From Schistocerca nitens (taxonomy: Eukaryota; Arthropoda; Insecta; Orthoptera; Acrididae), in assembly GCF_023898315.1 (NCBI RefSeq), contig NC_064615.1, positions 737,898,950-737,962,949 of the forward strand: a stretch of 64,000 bases of DNA, written 5' to 3'. Positions 21,186 to 33,011 of the stretch are shown here, piece by piece (positions within the stretch are counted from its first letter, which is position 1; each line of letters opens with the position of its first letter). The translations under genes and the position numbers were made by a program. The notes under the pieces are model-generated. The model was not told the DNA's origin. It searched no databases and saw only the letters and a list, made by a program, of their open reading frames with translations.

Positions 21186-23104
21186 ATGAGTGAATTAGAA
21201 GAGGAAGGAGTATTTAATTGTGAGTCTTCAGAAAACTACGAGCCTGGTGGAGATGAGGCTTCTACTGATTCAGAAGAATATTCAAGAAGCAGAGATGCAG
21301 TTGTTGGACCGCTGAAGAGGAAAAAAGGATCGCACAAGAAACAATGGGAACAGAACATAAGAAAACAGTGGAAGATTGACGGAAAGAAGTACAAGAGCAC
21401 GGGTGGAAAAAACATGCCTCGCCAGACTACAGGCAATGATTGCAGTTGCAAATACAAGTGTTTTACTAAATTTGATGTTGAAGCAAGGCATCATATTATT
21501 AATGCTTTTAATGGCCTAACGACTAAGCATACCCAAGATGTGTATTTGACTGGTTGCATTAAAGTTTTACCTGTTAAAAGAAATAGGCCAAAACGTGGAA
21601 CAGGAAAGTCCACAGCATTATCAAATGTTTATACTCTTCGAGTCAGTGAGAGTAATGCAAGAGTCTAAAAAAGCATTTGCGTCAGTGCATGGTGTGTCCA
21701 GAAAGTGAGTGGAAAACATCACAAAGCAACTTTCTTTTGATGGATCAATCACACCAAAACCAGATGGTAGAGGAAAGCATAATACAAGACCCAAAAAAAT
21801 TCCAGATGAACCTGTGCAAAAGGTCCATTGTCACATTGACAGTTTTCCTAGGTGAGAATCGCATTACAGTCGACAAGACAATGGCAATAGACAATACTTG
21901 TCTGCTGACCACTCTATCAAAGCAATGCATCATTTGTACATGGAGAAGCACCCTGAATCTCCAGTAGAATATGATTTTTACTTTCGGTACTTCAAGACAC
22001 AGTTTAACATCTGATTCGGGCACCAAAGATCGGACATGTGTCAAAAGTGTGACAACATACAAAAGGAACTCAGTGTCTCTTCTATCTCAGATGAGTGAAG
22101 TAATGAGCTCCAGGATGCCAAGCTACTTCATCAAAGTCAGGCGAATTCATTTTATCAAGATATTAAAGACAAGATGGCACTTGCACAATGTAATAATGAC
22201 ACCGAGATGTTGTTCTTCAACTACCAAAAAAAATATGCCTCTCCCCAAAGTTCCTTCTAGGGACGCATTTTGTAAACACCAGTTGTGGGTCTATAACTTT
22301 GTGATTTCATCTGGTAAGACTGGAAAACATCATTTTTATCTCTATGATGAAACCATCAGAAAAAAGACGCCCAATGAGCCAATAAGTTTTATACATCATT
22401 ACATCAACCATGTTCTAACAGATGATATCAAAATTCTTTACCCATTTTCCGATAACTGTGTCTCACAAAATAAAAATCATTCGTTAATGAAGTATCTGTT
22501 TTACCTTCTGCAAAGTGGCCACTTTACGAAGATCATTCATCGATTCCCAGAACTGGGCCACAGCTTTATGCCATGTGACAGAGAGTTCGGTAATATAGAA
22601 AAGTGTTTGAGGAAGATGGAAAGAATTTTTCTTCCAGTGGACTATGCTCACATTATCAGAAGAACCAGCCCCAAATTTCAGGTCACTGAAGTGGACCAGA
22701 GATTTATTTTCCACTTTGTTGACACGTTGAAGAAATTTTTTGTAAAGAACCCTTATGTATCATTATCAAACAAGAAAAGAGGAAAATATTTACTCACTAA
22801 GTACAAAATATTCCTCTATGAACAGCAGTACATTGGTAAAGGGATTATTCAATGCAGTGCAACCGTAGGGATGACTGTCTTTGATAATGCACAAATTTGC
22901 AACCAAGCACCTGTGAGTCTCATAACAATGGACCACCTTCATCAAGCTTATGATTGTCTCCTCCCACTTAAAGGCCAAAAGTTTAAAGATGTCAAAGAGT
23001 TGGCCAGAAAGTATGATGGGCAAAACGAAATGTGGTTTTATGACCAGTTGACATCAGATGCTTCAAACGATCCTGAGGTGACTGAAGAGGAGCTAGAAGA
23101 CTGA
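21186..23104 (+). pseudogene. Transposase-like protein (DUF7869 type), broken
   Basis: I chose MSELEEEGVF as start; an upstream Met lies at 21147. The first 160 codons are acidic then basic and end in a C-x-C-x3-C block (CSCKYKC) followed by HHIINAFNGL. The frame then changes near 21665 and again in an A run near 22226-22234. Four in-frame TGA codons (21706, 21853, 22012, 22096) lie between. The last 290 codons are open and hold FYLYDETIRKK, FSDNCVSQNKNH, ELGHSFMPCDREFGNIEK and an acidic tail. These Asp-containing blocks are those of a widespread, poorly described protein family, plausibly an RNase H-like transposase core. Intact length would be about 640 residues. Confidence 0.72.
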
Positions 23105-23455
23105 AGAAGAACTGTACAATTAATGTATTATGCCAATAATGTTGTACTTTCTTTATTAATAAATGTTTTTTAAAACTGAAATATGGTTAATTATGAAGAA
23201 AATGGTCCTAAAAGAGTTTTTCATTCACTTTGGAGCAAAATGAGGCAGCTCCGAAATTCAAAACTCTATTGCACGTACCTGAGTGCATGCATTTGTGTGT
23301 ATTCTTGTCTGTAGTATTAGATACCCCGTAGCCTAAAACAAGGCTGACAATTTTTTCGTTTTGGTGAAAACTGGATTTTTAAAACTTTTTTTTTTTAATT
23401 TGCCACAAACTGGGAAAAGTGGAGCTACCTCCTTCTTGCACTAAACCCTTCAATT

Positions 23456-25190
23456 AGGCATCCTAGTTAACATTTGTGGACACTGGCATTAGCAACTTCC
23501 CTCCACTCTGGGTAGCTTCAAAATTGGCATTATGTTAGTTTAAATGTAATTCAGTACCTTAACTATCACTTTTGATAAGCATTAAGTTCTCCATTAATCT
23601 GTATGTGAACAACAAAATGCATGCACTGCAAGGTATTCACACAATTTATCTCACACATTTACTGTAAGATATCAAACAACAATCACATAACTCATTACAC
23701 CATCATTACCCAGTGTAGACTGATGAAAATATATGAATTCCGACAAAAAAATGCACGAAGAATCAATTCTAAAAGGAAAAGAAATGAGATAGATAGCATT
23801 AATAATAAGATTAAACAATGTAGTGAAGTATTATGATTGGATCACATACTATAAAATTAGTTTTGAGCCATACTCATGCCTTGCATATTAGTGTAACATA
23901 ATACTCATCATATAAAAACTGGTCATCTGGCTGCTATCAAGCATTAAATACAAATCATACAAATTTTTTGTGGAGCTTGATTCGACAACAGTAAAGCATT
24001 TTGTACACTCCAAAGTGAAGAACATTAGCTGATGCTTTGGACAGAGGACGGGGGAGAGCAGTTCTCTCAAGGCAGCCGCTGACAGGTCCCAGCAAGAGGG
24101 GGAGAGGTTTGATGGACGTGGCATTCAAAGGCAGACAGTCTGTCAAGAAATCTGTTCAAAAAAAAAAATTATTGGACAAAACTGTTATTACCAGTGTGTC
24201 AGAAAGCAAAATATATTGTAGCTGTGCTACCATTATACTCAGGACTTCAGCATTCACCCAAAAAGTACTATAAAAATTTAGACAATGATTTAGTTTCAAC
24301 TATAATACATTGCTTTAACTGATGTACTATTTAGCACTAGGCCACAGGCATAGAAGTAGCATAGCAACTTTATCAGAATTCAATACTTCCTCCAGGGCTG
24401 CTGCAGTCTACTGCGTTGCCAGATTGTGCAGACAGATGAATTTAGGATAATATCAGCATAGACATATTATTTGTCCCATGCCACAGTCAGCATGGACTTA
24501 GACACAGCAGTGGCTGGTCAATGGCCAAGTTTTATATCAAAGAGTGTACATCTGAATAAAGTCTTTGATAGCTAGAAATGGCCGTATTCCACAGAGTAAA
24601 TCTATTTTGTAGGCTAAAAACTCAATGTAAATCTCTGATTTCAGAACTCTGTATTGTAGCTACTGAACTATTTTTTGTGACAAGATAAAACTGTGTACTA
24701 AACCATGACATGAACCACAGTTAAACGTAAGGGGTCATGAATGAGCAGTAACTTGCTCCTGGAATCTAGAATACATATTATTGTTTCACTGCCTGATTCT
24801 TATGAATTACTGGAAGTTATTTTTTGCAATTTACTGAACTGCATATTTTACAATCTAGTGGACAATGGCAATACTGCAGTTTTAGCTATCACTACATAAA
24901 TATTTGTTTTATTATCATACTACTCATGACAAGAAATTGCGGCATTCTCATTGTTCCGTGGCAGTTTCACCACTGCCTTGCTGTCAGAACGGGAGTGAAG
25001 TTTTTTTCACAATAGTGCTCTCACATAGCACTTCTCAGGTTCATCAGTTCCCAGGAAAGTTCTCTCCTCCCTCACCAGTGCAGCATAAACATGATTGTAT
25101 TGTGTGTGGTGAGCACAGTTATTTACATTTTGTCAGTGTAGCTTTAAATGACAAAGAAATGCCACGACAAAGCAAAACCAACTCTCTTCC
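23456..25190. other. DNA without recognised features
   Basis: There are only short chance frames. A G-rich patch lies near 24040-24110. I see no terminal repeats or conserved protein blocks. Confidence 0.5.
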
Positions 25191-25194
25191 TTGT

Positions 25195-25560
25195 AAGTTA
25201 ATGTATCATATTTTTCAATCTCTTACCTATAAATTGCAAGAGTTAGAAATAATATTGACTTCTGACCTAAATGTTGATGTTATTTGCATAAAAGAGCACC
25301 AATTATGAAAACAGTGAACAGAAACAGTAAATATTTTTATTCACCAAACATACTCTCTCTACAGTATTAAGCTATTAAATATGGGCGGTTGTGATCAAGA
25401 GGCTCTGTTGTTAGCAATAGAACTATGTTCAGGAAAAAGGGCAACCATCAATATAAGTAAATGTGGGGACCTAAGTTATGTTAATATTATACACTTCTGC
25501 TACCTACCAAGCCAAGAAACAGGGCATGGAGTGTTCATTGAGACAGATGTACACTAACTT
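25195..25560 (+). pseudogene. LINE endonuclease fragment (LINE-D)
   Basis: The plus strand encodes QSLTYKLQELEIILTSDLNV followed by DVICIKEHQL, the N-terminal blocks of an APE-type LINE endonuclease (compare HNVQSLHNKIDEI and CISEHWF in LINE-C). After a stop, the GG-x-A and Y-L-P-S-Q blocks follow in decayed form. The RT part of what is probably the same LINE resumes at 27090. Confidence 0.68.
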
Positions 25561-25626
25561 CTGTAAAATGTATATGTATTTTTGAGTTAGCGTTTGACAT
25601 GAAGTCATATAGGTTAAAACAGCTTT

Positions 25627-25888
25627 TCTTCTCATACTATCTGGTAAGTCTCCCATGACCTAGGATTCTGGGTGACTTTTCTGAACTCTACCTCTTTTCC
25701 TAAACCTTTCCAGTCCTTTTCCTTCACCCCTCTTCCTTACTCTTCTACCAGAAGAAGGAGCCACTGGCTTCAAAAGCTTTTATAGGTTAAACCTTTTTTT
25801 TTATATGTGCATTCTCCTGCTGCCGCTTGGTGAGTAGATCCTTTATCTATGAAGTTACATTATATTGTCAAAAATTGATTATTTTTGT
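25627..25888. repeat. Small TIR element (MITE-like), copy B, left end missing
   Basis: It matches copy A (768-1086) from the C/T-rich middle through the right end and about 25 bp beyond. The left TIR is absent, so it is truncated or was disrupted. Confidence 0.7.
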
Positions 25889-26037
25889 TGAAAACAAAAG
25901 TTGGATCACAACTGGTATAAATATTTCCAATGCAAACAAAATATTTCTGTGTTAAATAAAACCCTGAATCCTACATAACTAAAAATGCAAAATTATATCA
26001 CACAGTAAATAAGATCTAGAGAAAGTTATTAATGACG

Positions 26038-26039
<2 letters not shown>

Positions 26040-26126
<87 letters not shown>
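26040..26126. repeat. (AT)n microsatellite
   Basis: Uninterrupted AT units for about 87 bp. Confidence 0.97.
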
Positions 26127-26128
<2 letters not shown>

Positions 26129-26444
26129 GCTTGTGTCTGTATATGTGTGGATGGATATGTTTGTGTGTGCGCGAGTGTATACCCGTCCTTTTTTCCCCCT
26201 AAGGTAAGTCTTTCCGCTCCCGGGATTGGAATGACTCCTTACCCTCTCCCTTAAAACCCACATCCTTTCGTCTTTCCCTCTCCTTCCCTCTTTCCTGATG
26301 AGGCAACAGTTTGTTGCAAAAGCTTGAATTTTGTGTGTATGTTTGTGTTTGTTTGTGTGTCTGTCGACCTGCCAGCACTTTCATTTGGTAAGTCACATCA
26401 TCTTTGTTTTTAGATATATTTTTCCTACGTGGAATGTTTCCCTC

Positions 26445-26446
<2 letters not shown>
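26127..26446 (+). repeat. Monomer of the foldback-related repeat family
   Basis: The unit runs through gaggcaacagtttgttgc and gacctgccag and ends at acgtggaatgtttccctc, followed directly by a TA array. It equals one arm of the hairpin at 26514-26921 with more sequence at its left. Confidence 0.75.

Positions 26447-26513
<67 letters not shown>
26447..26513. repeat. (TA)n microsatellite
   Basis: About 67 bp of TA units, directly at the 3' end of the monomer. Confidence 0.97.
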
Positions 26514-27082
<569 letters not shown>

Positions 27083-27089
27083 CAATGAT

Positions 27090-28010
27090 GAATAGATCTT
27101 CATATTAAAAAATAAGACAGAGGCCATATGGAAAATTATCAGGTCTGAAACATGCACAAAACTATTAGTAAAAAACATTAGTTGAAAGTTAGAAAATGAA
27201 GAAGTATCTGATACCAACTCAGATGTTAATGTTGTTAATGAGAGCCTTAGTGAAAGATTTTATGTCAAAAAGCTTTGTAACACATAACACACACCATCCT
27301 GAAAATGCATGACCCCTTCCTGGAACTTCAATGTTTTTCGAGCAGGTCACACAACACAAACTCGTACTGGCAATGAGAGCACTACAGAAATCTTCATGTG
27401 GTTTCAATAATGTTCCATACTGTATTATAAAACGAGTAAGACATTTTATTTTATCATATCATTAACCTTGCTTTCCCCCACAGGTATGTTTCCAAATCAT
27501 CTTAAAGTTGCTAAGGTCACCTGCTCTCACAGAAGTAGAGCCACAGACAACATTAACAACTACAGATGTGTGGTGCAGCATACTGATGTCTTTAAGATTT
27601 CTGAAAATCTTTATAATAGGCTGGAAGAGTTTATAAGCTGAATCTCACTGTTATGGATTTAGGCAACATAGATCCACAACGATTGCTGTCTATGAGTACT
27701 ATGCTGTCCTAAAAGCTATAGATGGAAAGGAAACGACTACCAGAATATTTTTTATACTCATTCAAAGTGTTTGAAATTGTAGATGATGCTCCCTTACTGA
27801 GTTGGAAAGAAAGGTTACAATTAGAGGTATTCCAAAAGAATATGTTATACCATATCTTTGAATCATCATCAAACAGTTGTTATTAAAAAAAATTACCACT
27901 GGAAATATCATAAGAGAAACAATATAGTCATCAGATGAAACTTTAATCAAATTTGCTGCAAGGGTCCACATTAGGTCAGTACTGTTTCTCTTACACACAA
28001 GGTATTGGAC
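27090..28010 (+). pseudogene. LINE reverse transcriptase relic (LINE-D)
   Basis: Plus-strand blocks match LINE-C in order: NKTEAIWKIIRSE near 27110, a decayed stretch near 27480-27600, RSTTIAVYEYYAVLKAIDGK near 27670-27730, and FKVFEIVDDAPLLSWKERL near 27765-27820. The frame changes often. The catalytic FADD block is not seen. The repeat cluster at 25.6-27.08 kb separates it from the endonuclease part. Confidence 0.7.
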
Positions 28011-28955
28011 TAGTATAAGGACAAGCAAAATTAGCAAGTGGAGAACAATGAAATAAGCAAATAATCCTGATAAATGTAGGCCCAGAAACAAATGGTTTGC
28101 CCGAGACGATGTATTACAGATGTGTGCATGAACACCTTATAACAGAGTCCTCCAGGAGCCAAATTGCAGAATATAAACTTGAGGACAAACACAATGCAAC
28201 AAGTGCCCCACATGGTCACCATTCATGTGATTGCAGGCTTCAGCCCTTTTCCTCTTCAGTTCCCATACGCATACAAGAATCCCAATCATGGACAGAATGC
28301 AATGACAACGCATTCCTGTAGTTCATCAACACTTTCAAAGGGACTGGAATGCACTAATGCTTTTAAATATCCCCCCCCCCCCCCCCCCCCCCACACACAC
28401 AAAATGCAACAGGTTCAAGTCAGCGGACATGAGAGACTGTGGTACTGGCAAGCCACAATCGATACACTTGGTGTCAAAGATTTGTGCTAGATATTCTCAA
28501 ACATCCACATGGGAGGACGCTTGTGCACCATCAAGGGTGTATCATGCAAGCATAATTTCTCCCTAAGGAACATCATCCTAGTTGATTAGCTTGTGTTGCC
28601 AGAAATGATGGTACAGATGAACAGTAAGTTGGCAAGGTAGGAAATGTGGCCCTATCAACCAATCACCAATGGCTCCTGCTCACATATTAAAGGAAAATCT
28701 CCAATTATGTGCTTACACAATGGTAATGTATGTTGTCATGAACACAAAAAAGTGTGTGTGTTGTGGATGTTCATAATACAACCTTGAATAAAGCATGCTT
28801 AGACTGTAAATAACTTTTGTGAGGATCTGTGGATCATTCCTACATTGTGTAAGGATCCATTGGCAAGGGTAACCTGGGTTGGAAAGGCAGGTGTGGCCAG
28901 AGCTTATGCACTTTGTACATACTATTGATACAACAGTCCCTCATGTAATATACAC
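28011..28955. other. DNA without clear features; poly-C tract
   Basis: A C run of about 22 bp (28371-28392) passes into CA units. 28400-28570 may be a decayed DNA-transposon fragment on the minus strand, but I cannot support it with a protein block. Confidence 0.4.
28371..28400. repeat. Poly-C and CA microsatellite
   Basis: About 22 C followed by CA units. Confidence 0.95.
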
Positions 28956-30031
28956 TGAAATCAGGAATTACCACAATCAGGGAAATGATAAGGAAGGCCT
29001 AGGCCCCTTCAACTAACATCCTTTATCCTTCAACAACAAAAACGTTTATTTTTATATTCTTTCTTTGATAACAGGTCTACTTTGAAAAAAAGGCAGAAAA
29101 ACTGAAGTTAATTTGCCATTACGGGCATTCAAAATGCTAAAGCAGCCATTAAAATACAATAACAATAACCTCAGACAAATTCAAGAAATGAGACCTTAAC
29201 AATATTGGCCTTTTTAAATCTTTTAAATTAAACAATTTTAAACAAACCAACCACATAAAATTATTAAAACAGTTCTAGATAAACTTCTTCTAGCAAATTC
29301 AAGTCCAAGACATTAGGCAGACCACCAAAAGAAAAATATTAACAAAAATAACATAGGGATTATCCAGAGGTCTACACAAAAAAAATTTGCAATAAAACTT
29401 AGAACAAGAATACAATATGTATTGAACATTAAAGAGAAAATTTCCTGGGCAAAGTCAGTCAATACAAGGCCTCTTGGCCGACAGCAAAATTTTGTTTGCA
29501 ATGCAAGTCAGATAACATAAGACACTCAACTTGAGCACCAACAGCCAGGACACCTGACTGCAAGCAAATAACAAGCTGCACTAGGAAATTCTTGAGAGGT
29601 GAGCATATAGCCACAAGTAAGCCAGGCCCACTCGGTAAGAAGCCACCACCATGGAACACTTTCCCAACAACTTAGTAACTGTTGCTAACAAACAAGAAAG
29701 ATAACTATCTGACTGGTTTATACTACAAGTAAAGTTATAGCTTAACCATTATTTCACTTATATAGTGTTTCCAATAACTTGATATGTCCTAAGCAGTAAG
29801 CTTTGCTAACACAGAACTTCAGAAAGGGAGATGTAATTTCTTCAAGGAAGAAATACAATTAACAACTAGCTAGGGTTTTACCATTAGCCAGGGCTCACAA
29901 TGTGCTTAAAAGGTCTGAACAGTAGCAATACCAGAGAGCCCACCAGCTTCTAAAAGATCTTGAAAAAAAAAAAAAAAACATTAAAACTTAGAACAAGTGA
30001 TTCTATTGCATAAGAATTTTAAAACAAACAC

Positions 30032-30067
<36 letters not shown>

Positions 30068-30680
30068 AGGTAAGATGTAGGCCCCCGATACAGCTATACA
30101 TGACAACTGGACACATTACTTTACCATAACAACATTAGCCATAGTAAATTTTTTTGAGAGAGAGCACTGGTCAACAGATTGTGATGATCTGCTTCAAAAT
30201 CACGCATAGCAGGCAGTGCAATACATTATTAACAAATCACAGAGCAAGTAACAAGACACGCATGCTGATTAAAAAAAAACATAAACATGAAGTTCCAATA
30301 CCTTGCAGAGAAGAAAATTAGTACACAGCATTGAACAACTAGTTGCACACAACATAATCAAACCAGATCATGCCTTCTGCCCAGTTCTGGTGAACAAAAG
30401 TGAACCACAACCAGAAAAGGCGTTGTGAAGTGTTGCCCATATGTGAAGCTCCAAGTGCTGCCCTCCAGCTCCAAAACTCCAATCAACTAGCGACACCACA
30501 TTCTTTGGAGGTCTCTCTCTCTAGATGTGACTCTAGCAGCTGCTTTTGAAGACTAAGCAAGGCAGTGGTAACTGCTGAAGGGAGTAATCCACAACCCATG
30601 GTAAGATGCCAGCTAAAGTTATTGATAGTGAAATCAGCTGCCAAAGCTCAGTCTCCACCACTCAAGCCAAAAACTAACCA
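28956..30680 (-). repeat. 3' LTR of the gypsy-type element
   Basis: Plus-strand ends are tgaaatcaggaatta and aaactaacca (TG...CA). It aligns to the other LTR from its first base to about 30611, with a small difference at the right end. A-rich runs occur at 29960-29978 and 30037-30065. Confidence 0.75.
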
Positions 30681-30693
30681 CTTTTTCCTTTTT
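30681..30693 (-). promoter_or_regulatory. Probable polypurine tract
   Basis: Read on the minus strand this is AAAAAGGAAAAAG immediately before the TG of the 3' LTR, where plus-strand DNA synthesis would start. Confidence 0.55.
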
Positions 30694-31339
30694 ATTTCAT
30701 TTTTAAAAAAATTTTTTTTTAGAAGGAGAGTAACACATCAATCAGCTAATTTTTATTTGGCTCACATCTACCTTTAAGATTTTCCCGGTTTTCAGGTTGT
30801 GGAATATTAGACTAACAAGAGTTAATATCTTAACAATTATAGAGGGTCCCACAAAGCTAGGAGCAAGGTTTCTGGTTAACACCATTACCCTGATTACCCC
30901 CTATGCTAAAATTTCAAACAAATACCTTATCCCCAACTCAGCCGCAAAAGGGTCTCCTTCCTTGATTATACTGTCTTTCTTGATGACGATGGGTTATGTT
31001 AATGTTTTTCCTAGCTCCATGCCAGTTTTCTTTAATCAGACAAGGGGTAATCTACTCAGGTAACACATTGTTTATACTTCAAAAATTAACCAGGGGCAAA
31101 TAAGGCAATAAGAAAATATCAAAGCAGCAAGAACTGATTTAGAAGCCTCATGCTCTGCTGAATTGAAGGCCGCAATAATCCAAGGGATGGAAATGTCCCA
31201 TTTGGTCTGATTCTTAGTGTGATAAATAATTAAGGCAGCCTTAAGAATATGATTAACACTCTCCGAAAAGAAAGGTTGAAGGTAATAGAGGGTGGTCGCA
31301 ATGTGTTTAATGGCATTACCAAAACAGAACTGCTTGAAT

Positions 31340-31640
31340 TCTCATGACACAAAGGTTGGGGCATCGTCGCTAACAAGCACCTTTGGCAGACCAAACCAGG
31401 AAAATGTCTGAGTTACATGACGAATGGTTAGTGAGGCGGTAGCCCCTCTACTTGGCAAAAGCCACACAAAATGAGAAAAAGCATCAAGGACAACTAATAT
31501 ATAATGGTTCCCAGCTCCTGTTTGAGGCGGGAGACCCACATAATTGATGAACACTTCATCCATCTGGCTTTGCGCCCATTTGGAATACAATAAGCCTTTA
31601 CATAAGTTGGAATTGGACTTAGTCATTTTGCAAGATTCGC
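31340..31640 (-). pseudogene. Integrase core fragment (gypsy-type)
   Basis: The open segment of 94 codons contains DEVFINYVGLPPQTGAGNHY, LVVLDAFSHFVWLLPSR and LPKVLVSDDAPTF. These are the first catalytic Asp region and the second (the D in S-D-x-A-x-x-F) of a retroelement integrase. The third acidic residue lies in the decayed region toward 31.3 kb and was not identified. Confidence 0.78.
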
Positions 31641-31886
31641 ATATCTGAGCTATTGGGTGAATATACTTCTACAAGGATGGCCATGTAAGATGGCCATGGA
31701 CCTTAGCAAGGGTTTTATAGAGGCCCAGATGTCCCCTCCCCCCCCCCCCCCCCTCCTAATAAGGTACTATGAAAATCACAAAATAAAGATGGAACAAGTT
31801 CAACAGGTAAACAAATTTTGGGCTCAGCTAATTTCACAACTTCATGACAAAGTATACCCTTTCTCAAGGACTAACCGGGAAGTTGC

Positions 31887-32984
31887 TCACCCACTGCCTT
31901 CTTGTAGGACCCAAATAAGGATCTTGGCCTCGCTTATTCCTGAGATCAGAAAATAATTGAGGTACTCAGTTAGGACGTTAAAAATGGAAGGGCTGATGAC
32001 TGAACAACACCCCCCAGATTCGTGGGCACTCTGTTCAAACATGCAGCTGAGTGCATCAGCCACCTGGTTATCTGTACCACTGATATGGCAAACCTTGAAA
32101 CAAAAGCGAGAAATATGCATCACTCACCACACAATCCTGCCTGTCTTTCATGGGCGAGCCCCAACTTAACGCCTGGTTGTCAGTCTCTAGGTCAAAGTCT
32201 CAGAGTTCAAGATAAAATTTAAACTTTTCAAGTGTGAACAGAACAGTCAGAGCCTCACACTCATACACTGAATACTTAATGTCAGGTCTCACCAATATTC
32301 ACAAGAAAAAGGCAATAGGTCATCTCTCACCTGTGTCTTCCTGTAAAATGACTGCGGCCACTCCGACATTACACTAATTGGTCTAGAGAATGAATCTCTT
32401 TTCGAAATTAGGAATCACTAATACTGGCATGTTACTTAAAGCAGTCTTAATTGCATCAAGTGCAGCCTGCTGGCTCTCACTCCAAACAAATTCCCATCCT
32501 TTCTTTCCAAGATTCTTAAGAGGGGAGCCTAACTGAGCAAAATTAAGAACAAAGTTTCGAAAGTGGTAGGCCATCCCAATAAGCCAGAGACTACCCTTTC
32601 ATTCTTAAGGCGAGGAAATTTCTTCAGATCAGAAGTACATTCCTGACAGATTCTGATTCCATCTTTAGAAACCATACACACTAAAAATGAAATCTGCTAC
32701 TTGACAAGAGTGACCTTAGAAGGTTTGACCATCAAACTAGCAGACCAAAGCCTCAATAAGATCTGTTGAAGATGCGAAAGTTGTTTAGTGAAGGATCAAC
32801 TATACACAACAATACCATCAAGATAATTATAAACACAGTTGAACTTCTAAGCCCCCAAAACAGGATCTAAAAGCTGTGAAAGCATGACAGCTCCAGTGGC
32901 TAGGCCAAATGGTACTCGGCTGAATTCATACAAATTCTAGTTGGTACAGAAGGCTGTAACAGACTTGGAATTCTCACTTAATGG
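31887..32984 (-). pseudogene. RT C-terminal half and RNase H (gypsy-type)
   Basis: Reading from 32984 downward, the RT resumes after the inserted LINE. The YLDD catalytic box reads YLDG (codons 32814-32825), so the second Asp is lost. Then come LGSPLKNLGKKGWEFVWSES near 32470-32540, the RT connection block, and CHISGTDNQVADALS near 32050-32090, the end of RNase H. Several stops and frame changes are present. Confidence 0.78.
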
Positions 32985-33011
32985 TATTTGATAATGTTTT
33001 TGTTGTGGTCT

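Larger units (their letters stand above)
20854..23450 (+). mobile_element. DNA transposon with about 35 bp TIRs and subterminal repeats
   Basis: The left end (20857-20890) contains gcgcaagaaggaggcagttc, and the right end read inward on the minus strand gtgcaagaaggaggtagctc. CAATT flanks both sides (20849-20853, 23451-23455) and is a possible 5 bp target duplication, though AATT symmetry leaves the exact edge uncertain. Subterminal GAGGCAGCTCC motifs lie inside both ends. The single plus-strand gene is broken. I do not know a named superfamily for certain. Confidence 0.8.

Noticed and set aside
21971-22230. Met at 21971 as start of a separate gene for the transposon C-terminal half
   Set aside because: The first about 85 codons from that Met are in the wrong frame relative to the conserved protein; the true reading enters this frame only after the A run near 22230.
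28400-28570. Minus-strand transposon fragment before the LTR
   Set aside because: It vaguely resembles a common DNA-transposon stretch, but no protein block or terminal repeat could be pointed to.
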